Shown: positions 20,660 through 33,100 of the stretch, in pieces
Layout: the number at the start of each line of letters is the position of its first letter
Numbering within the stretch: position 1 is the stretch's first letter
Notes under the pieces: generated by a model
Databases searched by the model: none
What the model saw: only the letters and a program-made list of their open reading frames with translations
What the model was told of the DNA's origin: nothing
Position numbers and translations under genes: made by a program
NCBI GenBank assembly: GCA_035771165.1
Contig: JAWNZC010000237.1
Span: 434,001-498,000 of the forward strand
Direction: 5' to 3'
Length of the DNA: 64,000 bases
Source of the DNA: Paragorgia papillata
Lineage: Eukaryota; Cnidaria; Anthozoa; Scleralcyonacea; Coralliidae

Positions 20660-22985
20660 CTTTCTCTTTGACAGGTAAAATAGTTTGTCTGGCGTTAGAC
20701 ATACAGTAGTAAAAAGGTCTGGTATTAGACAGAGTAAAAAGGGCTGGTGTTTAGGTTAGACAGAGTGAAATACATAGTCTGGTGTTAGACAGAGTGAAAT
20801 ACATAGTCTGGTGTTAGACAGAGTGAAATAGTCTGGTGTTAGACAGAGTGAAATGCATAGTCTGGTGTTAGATAGAGTGAAATACATAGTCTGATATTAG
20901 ACAGAGTAAAACAGTCTGGTGTTAAACAGAGTGAAATACATAGTCTGGTGTTAGACAGAAATACATATATATATTGTGGTGTTAGACAGAGTGAAATACA
21001 TAGTCTGGTGTTAGACAGAGTGAAATAGTCTGGTGTTAGACAGAGTAAAATAGTCTGGTGTTAGACAGAGTAAAATAGTCTGGTGTTAGACAGAGTGAAA
21101 TAGTCTGGTGTTAGACAGAGTGAAATTGTCTGGTGTTAGACACAGTGTAATAGTCTGGTGTTAAACAGAGTGAAATACATAGTCTGGTGTTAGACAGAGT
21201 GAAATAGTCTGGTGTTAGACAGTGTAATAGTCTGGTGTTAAACAGAGTGAAATACATAGTCTGGTGTTAGACAGAGTGAAATACATATAGTCTGATATTA
21301 GACAGAGTAAAATAGTCTGGTGTTAGACAGAGTGAAATACATAGTCTGGTGTTAGACAGAGTGAAATTGTCTGGTGTTAGACACAGTGTAATAGTCTGGT
21401 GTTAAACAGAGTGAAATACATAGTCTGGTGTTAGACAGAGTGAAATAGTCTGGTGTTAGACAGTGTAATAGTCTGGTGTTAAACAGAGTGAAATACATAG
21501 TCTGGTGTTAGACAGAGTGAAATACATATAGTCTGATATTAGACAGAGTAAAATAGTCTGGTGTTAGACAGAGTGAAATACATAGTCTGGTGTTAGACAG
21601 AGTGAAGTACATAGTCTGGTGTTAGACAGAGTGAAATAGTCTGGTGTTAGACAGAGTAAAATAGTCTGGTGTTAGACAGAGTGAAATACATAGCCTGGTG
21701 TTAGACAGAGTGAAATACATAGTCTGATATTAGACAGAGTAAAATAGTCTGGTGTTAGACAGAGTGAAATACATAGTCTGGTGTTAGACAGAGTGAAATA
21801 CATAGTCTGGTGTTAGACAGAGTGAAATACATAGTCTGGTGTTAGACAGAGTAAGTTAGTGTAATGTTAGACAGTAAAATAGTCTGGTAGAGTAAAATAG
21901 GCTGTTGTGTAGACAGAGTAAAAAGGTCTTGTGTTAGACAGTAAAATCGTCTGATGTTAGACAGAGTAAAATAGTCTGGTGTTAGACAGAGTAAAATAGT
22001 CTGGTGTTAGACAGAGTAAAATAGTCTTGTGTTAGACAGAGTAAAATAGTCTGGTGTTAGACAGAGTAAAATAGTCTGGTGTTAGACAGAGTGAAATACA
22101 TAGTCTGGTGTTAGACAGAGTAAGTTAGTGTAATGTTAGACAGTAAAATAGTCTGGTAGAGTAAAATAGGCTGTTGTGTAGACAGAGTAAAAAGGTCTGG
22201 TGTTAGACAGAGTAAAATCGTCTGATGTTAGACAGAGTAAAATAGTCTGGTGTTAGTAGAGTAAAATAGGTTGTTGTGTAGACAGAGTGGAAAGGTCTGG
22301 TGTTAGAGTAAAATAGTCTGGTGTTAGACAGAGTAAAATAGTCTGATGTTAGACAGAGTAAAATAGTCTGGTGTTAGTAGAGTAAAATAGTCTGGTGTTA
22401 GACAGAGTAAAATAGTCTGGTGTTAGACAGAGTAAAATAGTCTGATGTTAGACAGAGTAAAATAGTCTGGTGTTAGACAGAGTAAAATAGTCTGGTGTTA
22501 GACAGAGTAAAATAGTCTGGTGTTAGTAGAGTAAAATAGGTTGTTGTGTAGACAGAGTGAAAAGGTCTGGTGTTAGAGTAAAATAGTCTGGTGTTAGACA
22601 GAGTGAAATACATAGTCTGGTGTTAGACAGACTAAGTTAGTGTAATGTTAGACAGTAAAATAGTCTGGTAGAGTAAAATAGGCTGTTGTGTAGACAGAGT
22701 GAAATAGTCTGGTGTTAGACAGAGTAAAATAGTCTGGTGTTAGAAGAGTAAAATAGGTTGTTGTGTAGACAGAGTGAAAAGGTCTGGTGTTAGACAGAGT
22801 AAAATCGTCTGGTGTTAGACAGAGTAAAATCGTCTGGTGTTAGACAGAGTAAAGCACTAAAGTCTGCTTGGTTTGGAAACGAACTATATCGTAGGTTAAC
22901 CCTGGTGTGTTTCACCCTTTCATGCATGGCTTTCCGAGACGCCTCGTCTCAACGGGTAAAATGGTCTGGTGTTAGAGTGAAAAAT
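20660..22985. repeat. Minisatellite, unit AGTCTGGTGTTAGACAGAG + spacer (25 or ~30 bp)
   Basis: About 80 copies of AGTCTGGTGTTAGACAGAG followed by TAAAAT or TGAAATACAT. Marker variants (GTAAGTTAGTGTAATG near 21851, 22120 and 22632; the AGACAGTGTAATAG block near 21220 and 21465) recur, so blocks of units were duplicated together. The leading edge, with TTTGACAGGTAAAATAG, resembles the dispersed repeat at 34010-34425. Confidence 0.95.
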
Positions 22986-23179
22986 AAAATTGTTCTACAA
23001 CAACAATGCGAATAAAGGGATATGCCCTCAGAATACCTAAACGCTATGTGTGAGCTTGGTGTGATGTGGCAGACGTTAAGAAGGCGTTCGTCAATCTCAG
23101 ATACTCAAATTATGTTCGTGAGTCGAAAATATAAATCGAACCTGCAACCTAATTCTAATGCCGGGTGAACTATACTGAC

Positions 23180-23545
23180 ACATGACACCATATCATACCA
23201 CACCACACCATACCATACTACACCACATCCCACCATACTACACCACATCCCACCATACTACACCACATCCCACCATACTACACCACATCCCACCATACTA
23301 CATCACACCATACCACATCACATACCACATCACACCATACTACACTACACCACACCATACTACACCACATCACACCATACTACACCACACCATATACTAC
23401 ACCACACCATACTACACCATATCACACCATACTACACTACACCACACCATACTACACCACATCACACCATACTACACCACATCACATCACACCATACTAC
23501 ACCACACCATACCACATCACACCATACATCATACATACATACATA
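23180..23545. repeat. ACACCATACTACACCACAT microsatellite-like array (left block)
   Basis: Imperfect repetition of CACCATACTACACCACATC and shorter CACAC/CATAC phrases. The long frame reading TTPHHTILHH is the repeat translated and not a protein. Confidence 0.9.
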
Positions 23546-23620
23546 CATACATACTTTATTTCAACACGCTTGCCTCGACAATAAATGCTGGTTTCAATGA
23601 GGGGCGTGCTTAATTTAACT
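23545..23620 (-). mobile_element. LINE 3' tail fragment
   Basis: On the minus strand, AAGCGTGTTGAAATAAAGTA runs into (TGTA)n, the pattern of a non-LTR retrotransposon 3' end with a short-repeat tail. Compare 39657-39720 and 44729-44790. Confidence 0.5.
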
Positions 23621-23714
23621 AATACAACAAATTGACTAATACTAGCTAGTAAGCTAATTACAATAACTAATAAACAACTAGGAAGTTTACAAAGTTAATA
23701 GGTTTATGATAATG

Positions 23715-24000
23715 ATAAAAAAACACCATACTGCAACACATCACACCATACTACATCATATCACATCACACCACACCATACTACACCACATCACACCACA
23801 CCATACTACACCACGTCACACTATACTACTTCACACCATACCACACCATACTACACCACATCACACCATGTCACCCACACTAAACCGTATAATACACCAC
23901 ACCACACCACACCACACCACACCACACCACACCACACCACACCACACCATACCATACCATACCATACCATACCATACCATACCATACCATACCAAGAACC
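23715..24000. repeat. CACAC / CATAC array (right block)
   Basis: The same repeat family as 23180-23545, ending in a cleaner run of ACACC and then ATACC pentamers (about 23890-23990). The two blocks flank the LINE tail, which suggests that the insertion split one array. Confidence 0.9.
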
Positions 24001-24600
24001 ATACAGTAGGCAAACTTAAAGTCCATGATCATCGATCTTCTGAAGAGTCTTATAAACTCTAACTGAAACTAACTTGGTCAGTTACTTCCATACAGAGAGG
24101 CTTTTACTTTTGGCAATCCTTTTTGCAACATGCACACTGCTATATTTACGTAAATTTCTCGTAATTTTAAAATATTTCTGGAAACAATCTGGTCACCGCG
24201 GCTTTTTGTTAACACCAAGATATATATTCCGGTGTGAACCGGTTAATTAAGTACTATTCTTAACTCCTAACGCATTACTTGCATAGTAATCCAATATTTT
24301 GACATTTTGGTATGCAAATGTAAACAGACATGCAATATATTTGCATCCGTATTTTGAAATCCTAGAAAAAATAATTAGAATCGCGGCAGAGAAATTTCCG
24401 TTTTCATGACGACTATGAATCACACACAGTGGCAGACAGTGAAATCGGACAGTTTCGGTGCATGATCAGATGGCCTTGTGTTAAACAATAAACAATAGGC
24501 TGGATGTGATAACACAAGGAAGAAAAAAAACTGATATTCAAAACGCTGATCGACTGATATGCGACTGCATGTGACCTGATATCTTGAACTAGGGAATCGA
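24001..24600. other. Intergenic, nothing recognised
   Basis: No gene, RNA or clear repeat could be supported. Confidence 0.3.
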
Positions 24601-24726
24601 ATAGACTTCATTAGTTTAAAAAAGTAGAGTGCTGTTTTGGACAGAGCAAAGTGAAAAGGTGATAAAATACCGAGATTTTTAGTAACAAAATACTGTCGTT
24701 TCGAGCGGAGCCCTTCATCATTGCTT
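24600..24726 (-). mobile_element. Penelope-like element end with hammerhead-like motif (copy 2)
   Basis: On the minus strand: ATGATGAAGGGCTCCGCTC, then GAAACGACAGTATTTTGTTA. Helix II (GGGC/GCTC) is intact, but the CUGAUGA block and the GUC triplet each carry a substitution, so it is probably inactive. Flanking TTTTTAAACT / AGAGTGCTGTTTTGGACAGA matches the 44400-44450 flank. Confidence 0.5.
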
Positions 24727-25334
24727 CCTTATATTGTCCAGTGCTGTTTGTACGTTCTTATACACAGTACTTAATACTCTTGCAAAAGGCAACGCTAGCT
24801 CTCACATCTGTTATAATGGTGGGGGAGGGGGGGTTCGCGTTTATATCTGACTATCAAAACTTTTGTCAACAAACTTGGGTACTTGATCATTCCACATCAC
24901 GTCATATTTCTATATGAATAAATTAATTATTATTCTCCAAGTACTGAGTTTTCTCTTTGTGTCAAAACAGAACCAATACGTTGACAGACTTGTACATATA
25001 TATAGTGTGATGAAAAAGGATGGATGGAAACAACAGCTACTCCGTGCATCGTATTTGTCAGATAACTAGCAACTCGGTTAAGACGGTTAAACTATACTTT
25101 ACTGAAATATCAGCACGTATTTTCTATACTGAGCTATTAAGTATTTTAAGTGGGTACTTAAAGCTTGAATCTAAATGTGTTTTCTCTTTCTTATCTCGAC
25201 CCCACTGACTGAGTATAGTTACATAAACAAAGTTAGTCACAACGCTGTTTATATGAGGCGGGCTCGCTCGGTTACCGGGCTGATTTTAAGTCACGGAAAT
25301 CGTTCTTGACTGCAAAAAGAATAGTTAGAATGCC
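24727..25334. other. Intergenic, nothing firm
   Basis: No coding sequence. Near 25250 TGTTTATATGAGGCGGGCTC resembles the end of the MITE at 36854 but has no partner. Confidence 0.3.
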
Positions 25335-25755
25335 TTCAGACGTAGCCAGAGGGGGGAGCGGTGGGAGCGGTCGCTCCCCCCCTTTGTATGCTGAAATTTT
25401 GTTTTGAACACGCGTACTCAGATGCACAGGTGATTTACCCGGCGGTTATTGACTGGATCTCAGTCGCTCTTCTGACGCTAGTGACTAATAATATGAAATG
25501 GTACCTTCCTTGGCTCCAAATCCAGTCTCCGTATGTATCGCACGCATGTAACTTAACTCAACGGTTGTTTTTTTTAGCCGTATTTTATGACTTTTCAAAC
25601 TTTCAGAATTGTGTAAAATCTTCTCCCAAAATGCAGGAAATGCCATTTTAGAGACTCTATATAGATTTCAAAATTTTCCAGGGGAGCATTCTCCCGGACC
25701 CCCCAAGAAGTTTCGCTCCTCCCCTTTCAAAATCCTGGCTACGTCCCTCTGTGCT
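25335..25755. mobile_element. MITE with GTAGCCAGAGGGG ends, ~415 bp
   Basis: The ends GACGTAGCCAGAGGGGGGAG and TCCTGGCTACGTCCCTCT are inverted. GGGGAGCATTCTCCCGGACC inside is shared with 17260-17300. The open frame across it is not supported as a gene. Confidence 0.65.
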
Positions 25756-26400
25756 ATACTTACAGATTACAGAAAGTAAATTACACTAATTCTGCTTTGT
25801 TATATCATCTTGTTTTTCTCAAATAGTCGTAATAGGATAAAATAACAAGGCTATAGCCCACCTCAGTGAACAGCCCTATAAAATAATTGGCCGTCTGATG
25901 TCCTTTTAGACTGATATTGGAATTCTTTTTTGGGTGATTTGACTATACAGTGTACTGCAAACTGTAAGCACATCATGGCATGTTTATACTTCCAGTCGTC
26001 CGCGCATAAGTGGGCAGACCCAAAGGCTCGAGAAATTGTATTTGCTTTCATTGAGTCGTTGGCGAATGTGTGCCCGGGACAAGAAGAGACATCTCTGGCC
26101 TGTGTGAACGGTCAAAGCTCAACAGACGTATTCATCTAGAGCCTGATGCCGGTATCCAAGCTTGGCTGTCATTTGCTGGCCAGAATTTGAATATCTTGTA
26201 TCATGTAAACAGCCAAAGAGGAAATGTCTCAAACCTAAACCAACAAGACCAGTTTTATTGTGAACGAGTAATGACACTCGCTATAGCGTGACTCCCATGC
26301 ATCTAAGCATGCTTGTTGCTAGCTCTTTCCCTTTGTACTCTGTCTTCCTCACAATCAGCGTTTTTGCGAACCCTGTTTATACTTTTCGCGAATACCAGAA
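25756..26400. other. Region upstream of the zinc-finger gene, no gene supported
   Basis: Overlapping short frames on both strands (25863-26291) show no recognisable motif. This sequence is less repetitive than its surroundings and may hold regulatory DNA; that is inference. Confidence 0.3.
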
Positions 26401-26429
26401 CTTGTTCGGCGGGCATCCGCCAATCATAT

Positions 26430-26655
26430 GTCGCCAGTCAAGATTGTCAACCAATGAGAGAAAGATGTGACAAAATGCCAAGTATATTTGCGTAAGCCAC
26501 GCCCCCTTTTTAATTTGCATAGCTTCGATCAACAACAACTGTAAGCCGATAATATTCCATGCATCATAACACGAGCTGGATCCAACGTTCGTAGCGTCGA
26601 AGCATTATTCAGATTTGCTAACAACCGTTGCCGGGACTCTTTTGATTGTGAGACA
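26430..26655 (+). promoter_or_regulatory. Probable promoter/5' UTR of the zinc-finger gene
   Basis: Immediately upstream of the ATG at 26656. It includes ACCAATGAG (CCAAT box, near 26451) and AGCCACGCCCCC (GC/KLF-type box, near 26497), with no TATA box at a fixed spacing. The placement is inference; a non-coding upstream exon cannot be excluded. Confidence 0.4.
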
Positions 26656-27137
26656 ATGCCATCTTTCTCGAAGAGAGAGAAACTCTTAGAACGTATGGCA
26701 AGCGAGCGCTCAAACGATCATTTTGAGACCGGCCTGTATTATCACGCGCTGAATGCAACAACAACAACCGGCGAATGCGTGTGGAGGCTTTTTGACGAGC
26801 AAAGCAAGAACGATATGAAGGAAACAGAGATCGTTGCAGATGACTGCAGAGACACGGACTTGTCAATTGGACAAGCTGTTTCGATAACTCACCAAGGATG
26901 CGAAACGAGCGCCAATGTTTTGAATAACGTGCCGTTTTCTTCCAATGTGGAAGTTTGTTTACATGATGGCGCGAACACTATTGTTACCGCCAATAAGCTA
27001 TATTTGAAAGTTCTAGTGGATGAACAGTTAGAAATAACGGACGACAAACCATCTAGCATGAATGTGGACGAAGAAGTCGACAATTTATCGCAGCAGACCA
27101 ACTGTTCGTCTCTTGTTATCGATATACCGAATGGAAC
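26656..27137 (+). CDS. Zinc-finger gene, coding exon 1
   Basis: Starts MPSFSKREKLLERMASER; this is the first ATG in a 486-nt open frame, and an in-frame stop lies upstream. It ends IDIPNG plus two bases, with donor GTAAGT. Residues ~72-120 (GQAVSITHQG ... TANKLYLKVL) have the spacing of the small beta-barrel found N-terminally in this family, which is an inference. Confidence 0.88.
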
Positions 27138-30100
27138 GTAAGTACTACAGTAACAAATATTTATAACTTAATGCTGCAAAACTACTGCGTGGAAATTACC
27201 GTACAAAGACCCCTATGCGGTCATTATTTATGCGTTATTTAATTCCTAACTAAGCTTTAAGGCGATAAATACAATCCTAGTGTATATTTAATATATAAAC
27301 GATATATTTCTTATTCTTTCATGGCATAGTTCGTTTATAGTTGAATTGAGTTTGGGTTGTGAGAGCTAATTTTTGAGCATTTTTCAAATTGAAGTACTTC
27401 TGTTTGAATCCTTTCTTGAATTCTGTAGGAGTGTTAGTAGCCAAGACTGTGAAGACACAGAAGAAATTATGGCAGCTGCTGTGCTGACCTCTCTTTCACT
27501 TTCGCCGGTCTTATCGAAATTTGAGGTCCCTTATGGTAAGTTGTTTAATTTTCTTCTTTACTATACATATACATGCAACTGCCTATCTATTTCATAACTT
27601 TCTCATCTTCTACCCGCTCACATGCGCCATAATCAGCTGAAACTTACCAGTTATCCACCAGTATTTTCCCTTAAAAGAAATTAAAAGCGAAGCTTGTTGC
27701 CCGACATCTTTATATATATATAGAGAGCTATTAACATTTGTAGTTTCTGTACGTGGGTTTTTCAATGCTCCATTATTCTCTATCTTTGTTTCTTGCTATT
27801 TTCTCCTTCTACTTTTCCAATTCTTGAGCCTTCCATGGAAGAGCTGGTTATTCAATTCGGGGGAAAACACATTCAACGGGGAGTTTTGGAAATGGTGTTG
27901 ATATTCATATAAGACTTCTATATCGCCGGACCAAGGAAAGATTTTATATCTAAACTAATGCTAGCGAAGATGGTACACAATTATGTAGCAAAATGTAGTG
28001 TTCCATATTGCAGTCACGAAAACGTTAATATAGTTCTGTATCTGCAAGTCTGTGTACGTTATATATATTAATTTATATATTTTTAGCGCTGCGATATCTG
28101 CGTAGATGCCGCTTTGCTGTGACCCCATGTCCAGGGTTTAAACCGCTATAGCATATTCTACGAATATGTATTAGATTTCACGAACATATGGCGTTTGAAG
28201 CTGTATGTCATATGCAAAAGTTTGGGATAGGTATAGTCTATATATATTCAACCGCAGTGTGTGTTTTTCGTATGTTTATAGCAAAGCTACGTTTCTTTTG
28301 CAAAACTCTAAAGATGTAGCGTTTACTGATGTATTCCATGCAAGCCTATTCGTACAACTTCTAATAATGAAGTTTTCTCTAGACCCATAGTTAGTGTCCG
28401 AACAATCTTGGACAGGCTCCTACGAGATTCCGTCAATTTGTTGCTCGAACACGCCGGTATGTACTTGTTGAATATGACTTGTGAATGAGTTCGTGCAGGT
28501 CACGAGACCAATTAAGGCGTGTCTGTTTTCGCCTAGAGAAACTACAAAAAAATACGTGTTTAATTAAAGTGCCTATGAAACTAAAATTAAGTTTGTTTTA
28601 TTTGAAAGAACACTTAAAATGATAAAGTAACATCTTTTGCAGTTATTGGTTTCCTTCCTTCGTTCTTGAGATATTTCAGTTTGTTTGATATGCAAATTAA
28701 ACGTTTTGACGTCATACGTGCACAATGAGCTATTGGAGAAGGTTAGATATCTTTTCAATTATCAAACCAAATTAATTTGAATGAAGCATGTGGATGTGTT
28801 TCGCCCACAACACTAAACATGTAGATCTTTAAGTGATTATTATATTTGCTAATAGCAAAGATATATAACTTTTTCGACAACTCATTATGCACATGTGACG
28901 TCAAATGTTTAATTTGCATATCAAACAAACTGGAATATCTCAAGAACGAAGCAAGGAAACGAAAAACTGCAAAATATGTTACTCTACCATTTTAAGTGTT
29001 CTTTCAAATAAGACAAACTTAATTTTCGTTTCATAGGCACTTTAATACAATAATTGTAAAAGGAAAAACAAAGGAAACGGAAGCTAATCGCGGAGATTAT
29101 AATAGAACCGGCTGCTGTAGGCTATCAGTAGAATGTCCGCTTTTTAGACTTTAAAAATGTTGAAATAAAAGCAGCGTGCTGCGTAGGCAGTGTAGAAACA
29201 ACAATCGAAATATAGTAAGGTTAGATATACTGCCGAAACAGAGAACGTAGGAGTCTAACGTTTCGAGCGAAGGTCCTTCGTCAGAGAGAAACGTAAAGAA
29301 TGTAAATGTTTATTACGAACGTTCTAATTATTTAAGGATGTGCATTTAACGTTTTTCAATTGAAATGGCTTCTATGGTTAGTTACCTTTTTAAGATCAAT
29401 GTAAGAGAGGTATTTACGATTTTGCTCGCCAAACTATGTTTTAAGTACCATTAGGAATGCGGTCGACTAAACACATGACATGACCAAAACAAGTGCTGAG
29501 ACGACAATCAGTATAAAAGCCGGAACAATATTTTGACTACATTGCTTTTTTTCTGAATGCACCATTAATTCTAAAAGAATGCTCGGTTTCCGATTCTTTG
29601 TTCGATAATCGGCCATAAATATCGTTCACATTGTTTTGTTTATAACGTTTCGCGCCATGTTTGCCTTCGAGAATACGTAATGTTGTAAATAAACCAGCTT
29701 CTGACTCTCCAGGATTTGTAAATAATATGTCTAGTTTCCAAACAAGCCGGTGCGTGAAAAGCAGAAATCCCAGCTGGAGATCTAAAAGTTGAATTATTTT
29801 AAGATTCTATATAGATTATCCAAACAACGTTTTATCAGCCTGTATTTACTCCTGGATGGCAATTAAATGTTAAGAAGTGTTTATATACGGTAAAATTTTG
29901 TTTCGTCGTTCGTAGGTTTTGGCTCAGTTCCCAAGTAAACAAGCCATGAAAATATTTTTTGCACCGACCAATATATATGTGCCGAACATGATAACACCCA
30001 TGACGTTTTGTGTTTTTTGTGAACCTAATATCGAAAATAGATTTTAATAATTTATACATTAGATACGGTGCATGAGAAGTTGATCAAAATCAACGTCGCA

Positions 30101-33100
30101 CGAAATCCATTAAGTACGACCAATTTTTAGTCCAACTTAATCAAAAGGTCGAACGAAATAAATATTGCCGTACCTATTTGATTTAAGGCCCCGCAACGCC
30201 GTTGCGAGACAAGTTGCATGAACCATTGCACCCTGTATTAAGCATGCTGTGCAATGGTCAAAATCGTTGCGAGACAAGTTGCAGCAATCGTTGCACAAAG
30301 TAGAATCAGGTTCACGGTGTTGCACCGTGTAACACCCCTTCAGCAACTTGTCTCGCAATATTTTGTTATGATTTGGCACTCAATCGAGTCTCTCCCCAGT
30401 CTACCCGCTTTTATCGAAATCCAAGTCATTAGAAAATTGCATAAACGCGTTCCAGCGTGTAACACCTCCCCTGTCTTGCAACTGAAATGCTGCATGAGTC
30501 ATGATTGCGAGACAAGGTGCATGGGAAATTGCACCGTGTAGCAGGGCCTTAACGCCGTGCTTATCGTGTACCTAGGGCCCTTTCCAATTGACAAGGTTAG
30601 ACCGGTCAGTCTGGCCAGAATGGACTTGCTTTTGATTAGGACCAAATTTTCCAGTTTGACCGTCCTAAGTCTCAAACGAATCGTGTTCCATTTAACCGGA
30701 CTGACCGGTCTAACCGTGTAAATGGAAAGCCCCCCTAGTCTCTCCTATTAGGTTTGGCACATGAAAAGCACCCTGTCTAAAACAGGCCTTAATTCCACAC
30801 TGTCCTGTGTACGTGCAGTTGCCTAAACTGTCAATCCGAATTCAATCCGATCCGATCCGAAGCCATAAAATCGTAGTCCGATCCGATCCGAAGCCCTGAA
30901 AATCGTAGTCCGATCCGATCCGAAGCCCTGAAAATCGTAGTCCGATCCGATCCGAAGCCATAAAATCGTAGTCCGATCACTCCGATCCGATCCGAAAACA
31001 GCTGCTCAAATCCGATCCGATCTGATCCGGAAAAAATTAAAACACCGGATATATGTTGCAATAGTTGCGCGAACTAACGTCGCTCTTCTCATGCGCCGAA
31101 CCTAGTAATAAAAATAGATTCGACGTTGGAGCGGCTCTGGAGCGGCATCGATTCAAACGTCGAACCTAATTCCTTAAACTATTAAAAACCGGCAAAAATC
31201 TTGCTCATGATCAGTGGCAGCGATAATACATTAAAACTAGAAATTACTATCGCAGGGAAAGTGCTGCCTGAAGGACCAAATGGAGTCCTAATATGCTACT
31301 GAAAAATTCTGGATAGACTCTGATTTTATACTTATAGTATAGTACAGTAGGTCAACACCAGGGCCTGGCAGCCACGAACAGGAGTGGTGCAGTGCAGAGT
31401 CTTGTTGCTTCAAGGTTGCTAGTAGCAGTAACTTTCACTTGCTAGGGTCAGACAACCCACTTACTACATTTTTCTCAAATGACCTTCAGGCAGGAAAGAT
31501 TAAACATTGAGAATTAAGATTTTCTGGTGCCGGCTATAGTAATAATTATACATATTTTTGATATATCAAATCAACAAACAGCCATATACATACATATGCA
31601 GATAGATCAATGGGACAAAACAAATAGAAAATATATTTTTCTTTAAAAATAACAGGAACAATAACATGATTAATAGTTTGCGAGATGATAGTGTTCTGAA
31701 TGTTAGATTATGCATTAGGTTCGACACATGAGATGTTCGACGTTTGAATCAGAGTCGCTCCAACGTCGCATAATGCGACAGGCCTTGCCGCTCCAAATAC
31801 ATTCTGCCGCTCCTAATATTAATTGATTCAAACGTCGTTCTTCTGCCGCTGTGGCGGTCTGAGATTGTCACCGTGCTGAGATTGTATATCGATATCTGTA
31901 ATCGGTTTTATGACCAGAATAATCAAACTTTTTGCCATGAAATGACTGATTTATGAACACTGCCTGAATAAAATCGAATACTTGAGATGAATAATCACAG
32001 TTTTAATGAAAAAATATTATATCCGCTCGTGAACTAGAATGCATGACGAAAGTTTCGGACATTAACTTTTAGTAACTGATTAAGATGTCTTGTATCGATC
32101 ATTCCATTGAATTATTAAATATATCCAGAGTTTAGAAGATTAACAATAATTTTGGTTGATATACATGTATACAGCAAGAATATACGCGATCATCCCGTGA
32201 TTTCAGTTCAGATGCCGTTCATCGCATTCGTTGTTCAGATTTCTTGAAAAGCCCCTGTTGTAATCAGATGTTGTGACAAATTCACAACTACTAGCAAAGT
32301 TCACAAAGTTTTTGAATTTTGTACTATAAGGAGTTTTCATCAATAAACCATTTGAAGGCAAAAAGTTTGAATGTTTTGAACGTCAAACATTTGATAACAC
32401 AAATCGATATACAATCTCAGCACGGTGACAATCTCAGACCGCCACACCGCACTTAATGCTTGTATTAGGTTCGGCACATGAGAAAAGCGTCGTTTGAAAC
32501 GGACCTAATATACAATAATAATATTGTGCAATAATAGCCTTCATATGTTGCATGTGCAATGTGCATACAACTAGTGACTTTGTTAATTTTGCGATAAAAA
32601 CAATGACAAAAGTGAATCTAAAGCGGGTAAAAAAGAACAAAATCCGATCCGAGAAACTGAAAGAACAAAATCCGATCCGATCCGATCCGAGAAAAAAAGA
32701 GCAAAATTCGATCGAAGAAAAAAAGAACAAAATCCGATCCAATGGTATAAAAGTTTCGTCTGAATCCGATCCAAATCGGATTCGGATCGGATTCGCACAC
32801 TGTACAGTCGTACAGACGAGCGCAATAGCATGTATACTACCACAACCAACAATGTTACAACCTAATGTTTATAAGACAAAAACTTGGAATATTGAGTAAA
32901 ACTGAACATAGCTGAGCTACGATAATTATATAAATTGTATTCATATTATATATAATTGACTTTCACTCTCTCAGTTCCCATCTAGTCCAGTCTGCTGGTC
33001 ATTATAAATGTCAGTGTTTACGAATCCAAACAGCTTCGTAATCTTGTTCCATCCAAAGTGTTGTAATGAGACTAATGAGTTAGTATATATAGATACTTCT

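Noticed and set aside
23182..24062. 143- and 118-codon frames rich in TTPHHTILHH
   Set aside because: Translation of the CACAC/CATAC array, with no non-repetitive part.
26070..26495. Overlapping short frames upstream of the zinc-finger gene
   Set aside because: Several frames overlap on both strands without any recognisable motif or splice evidence.
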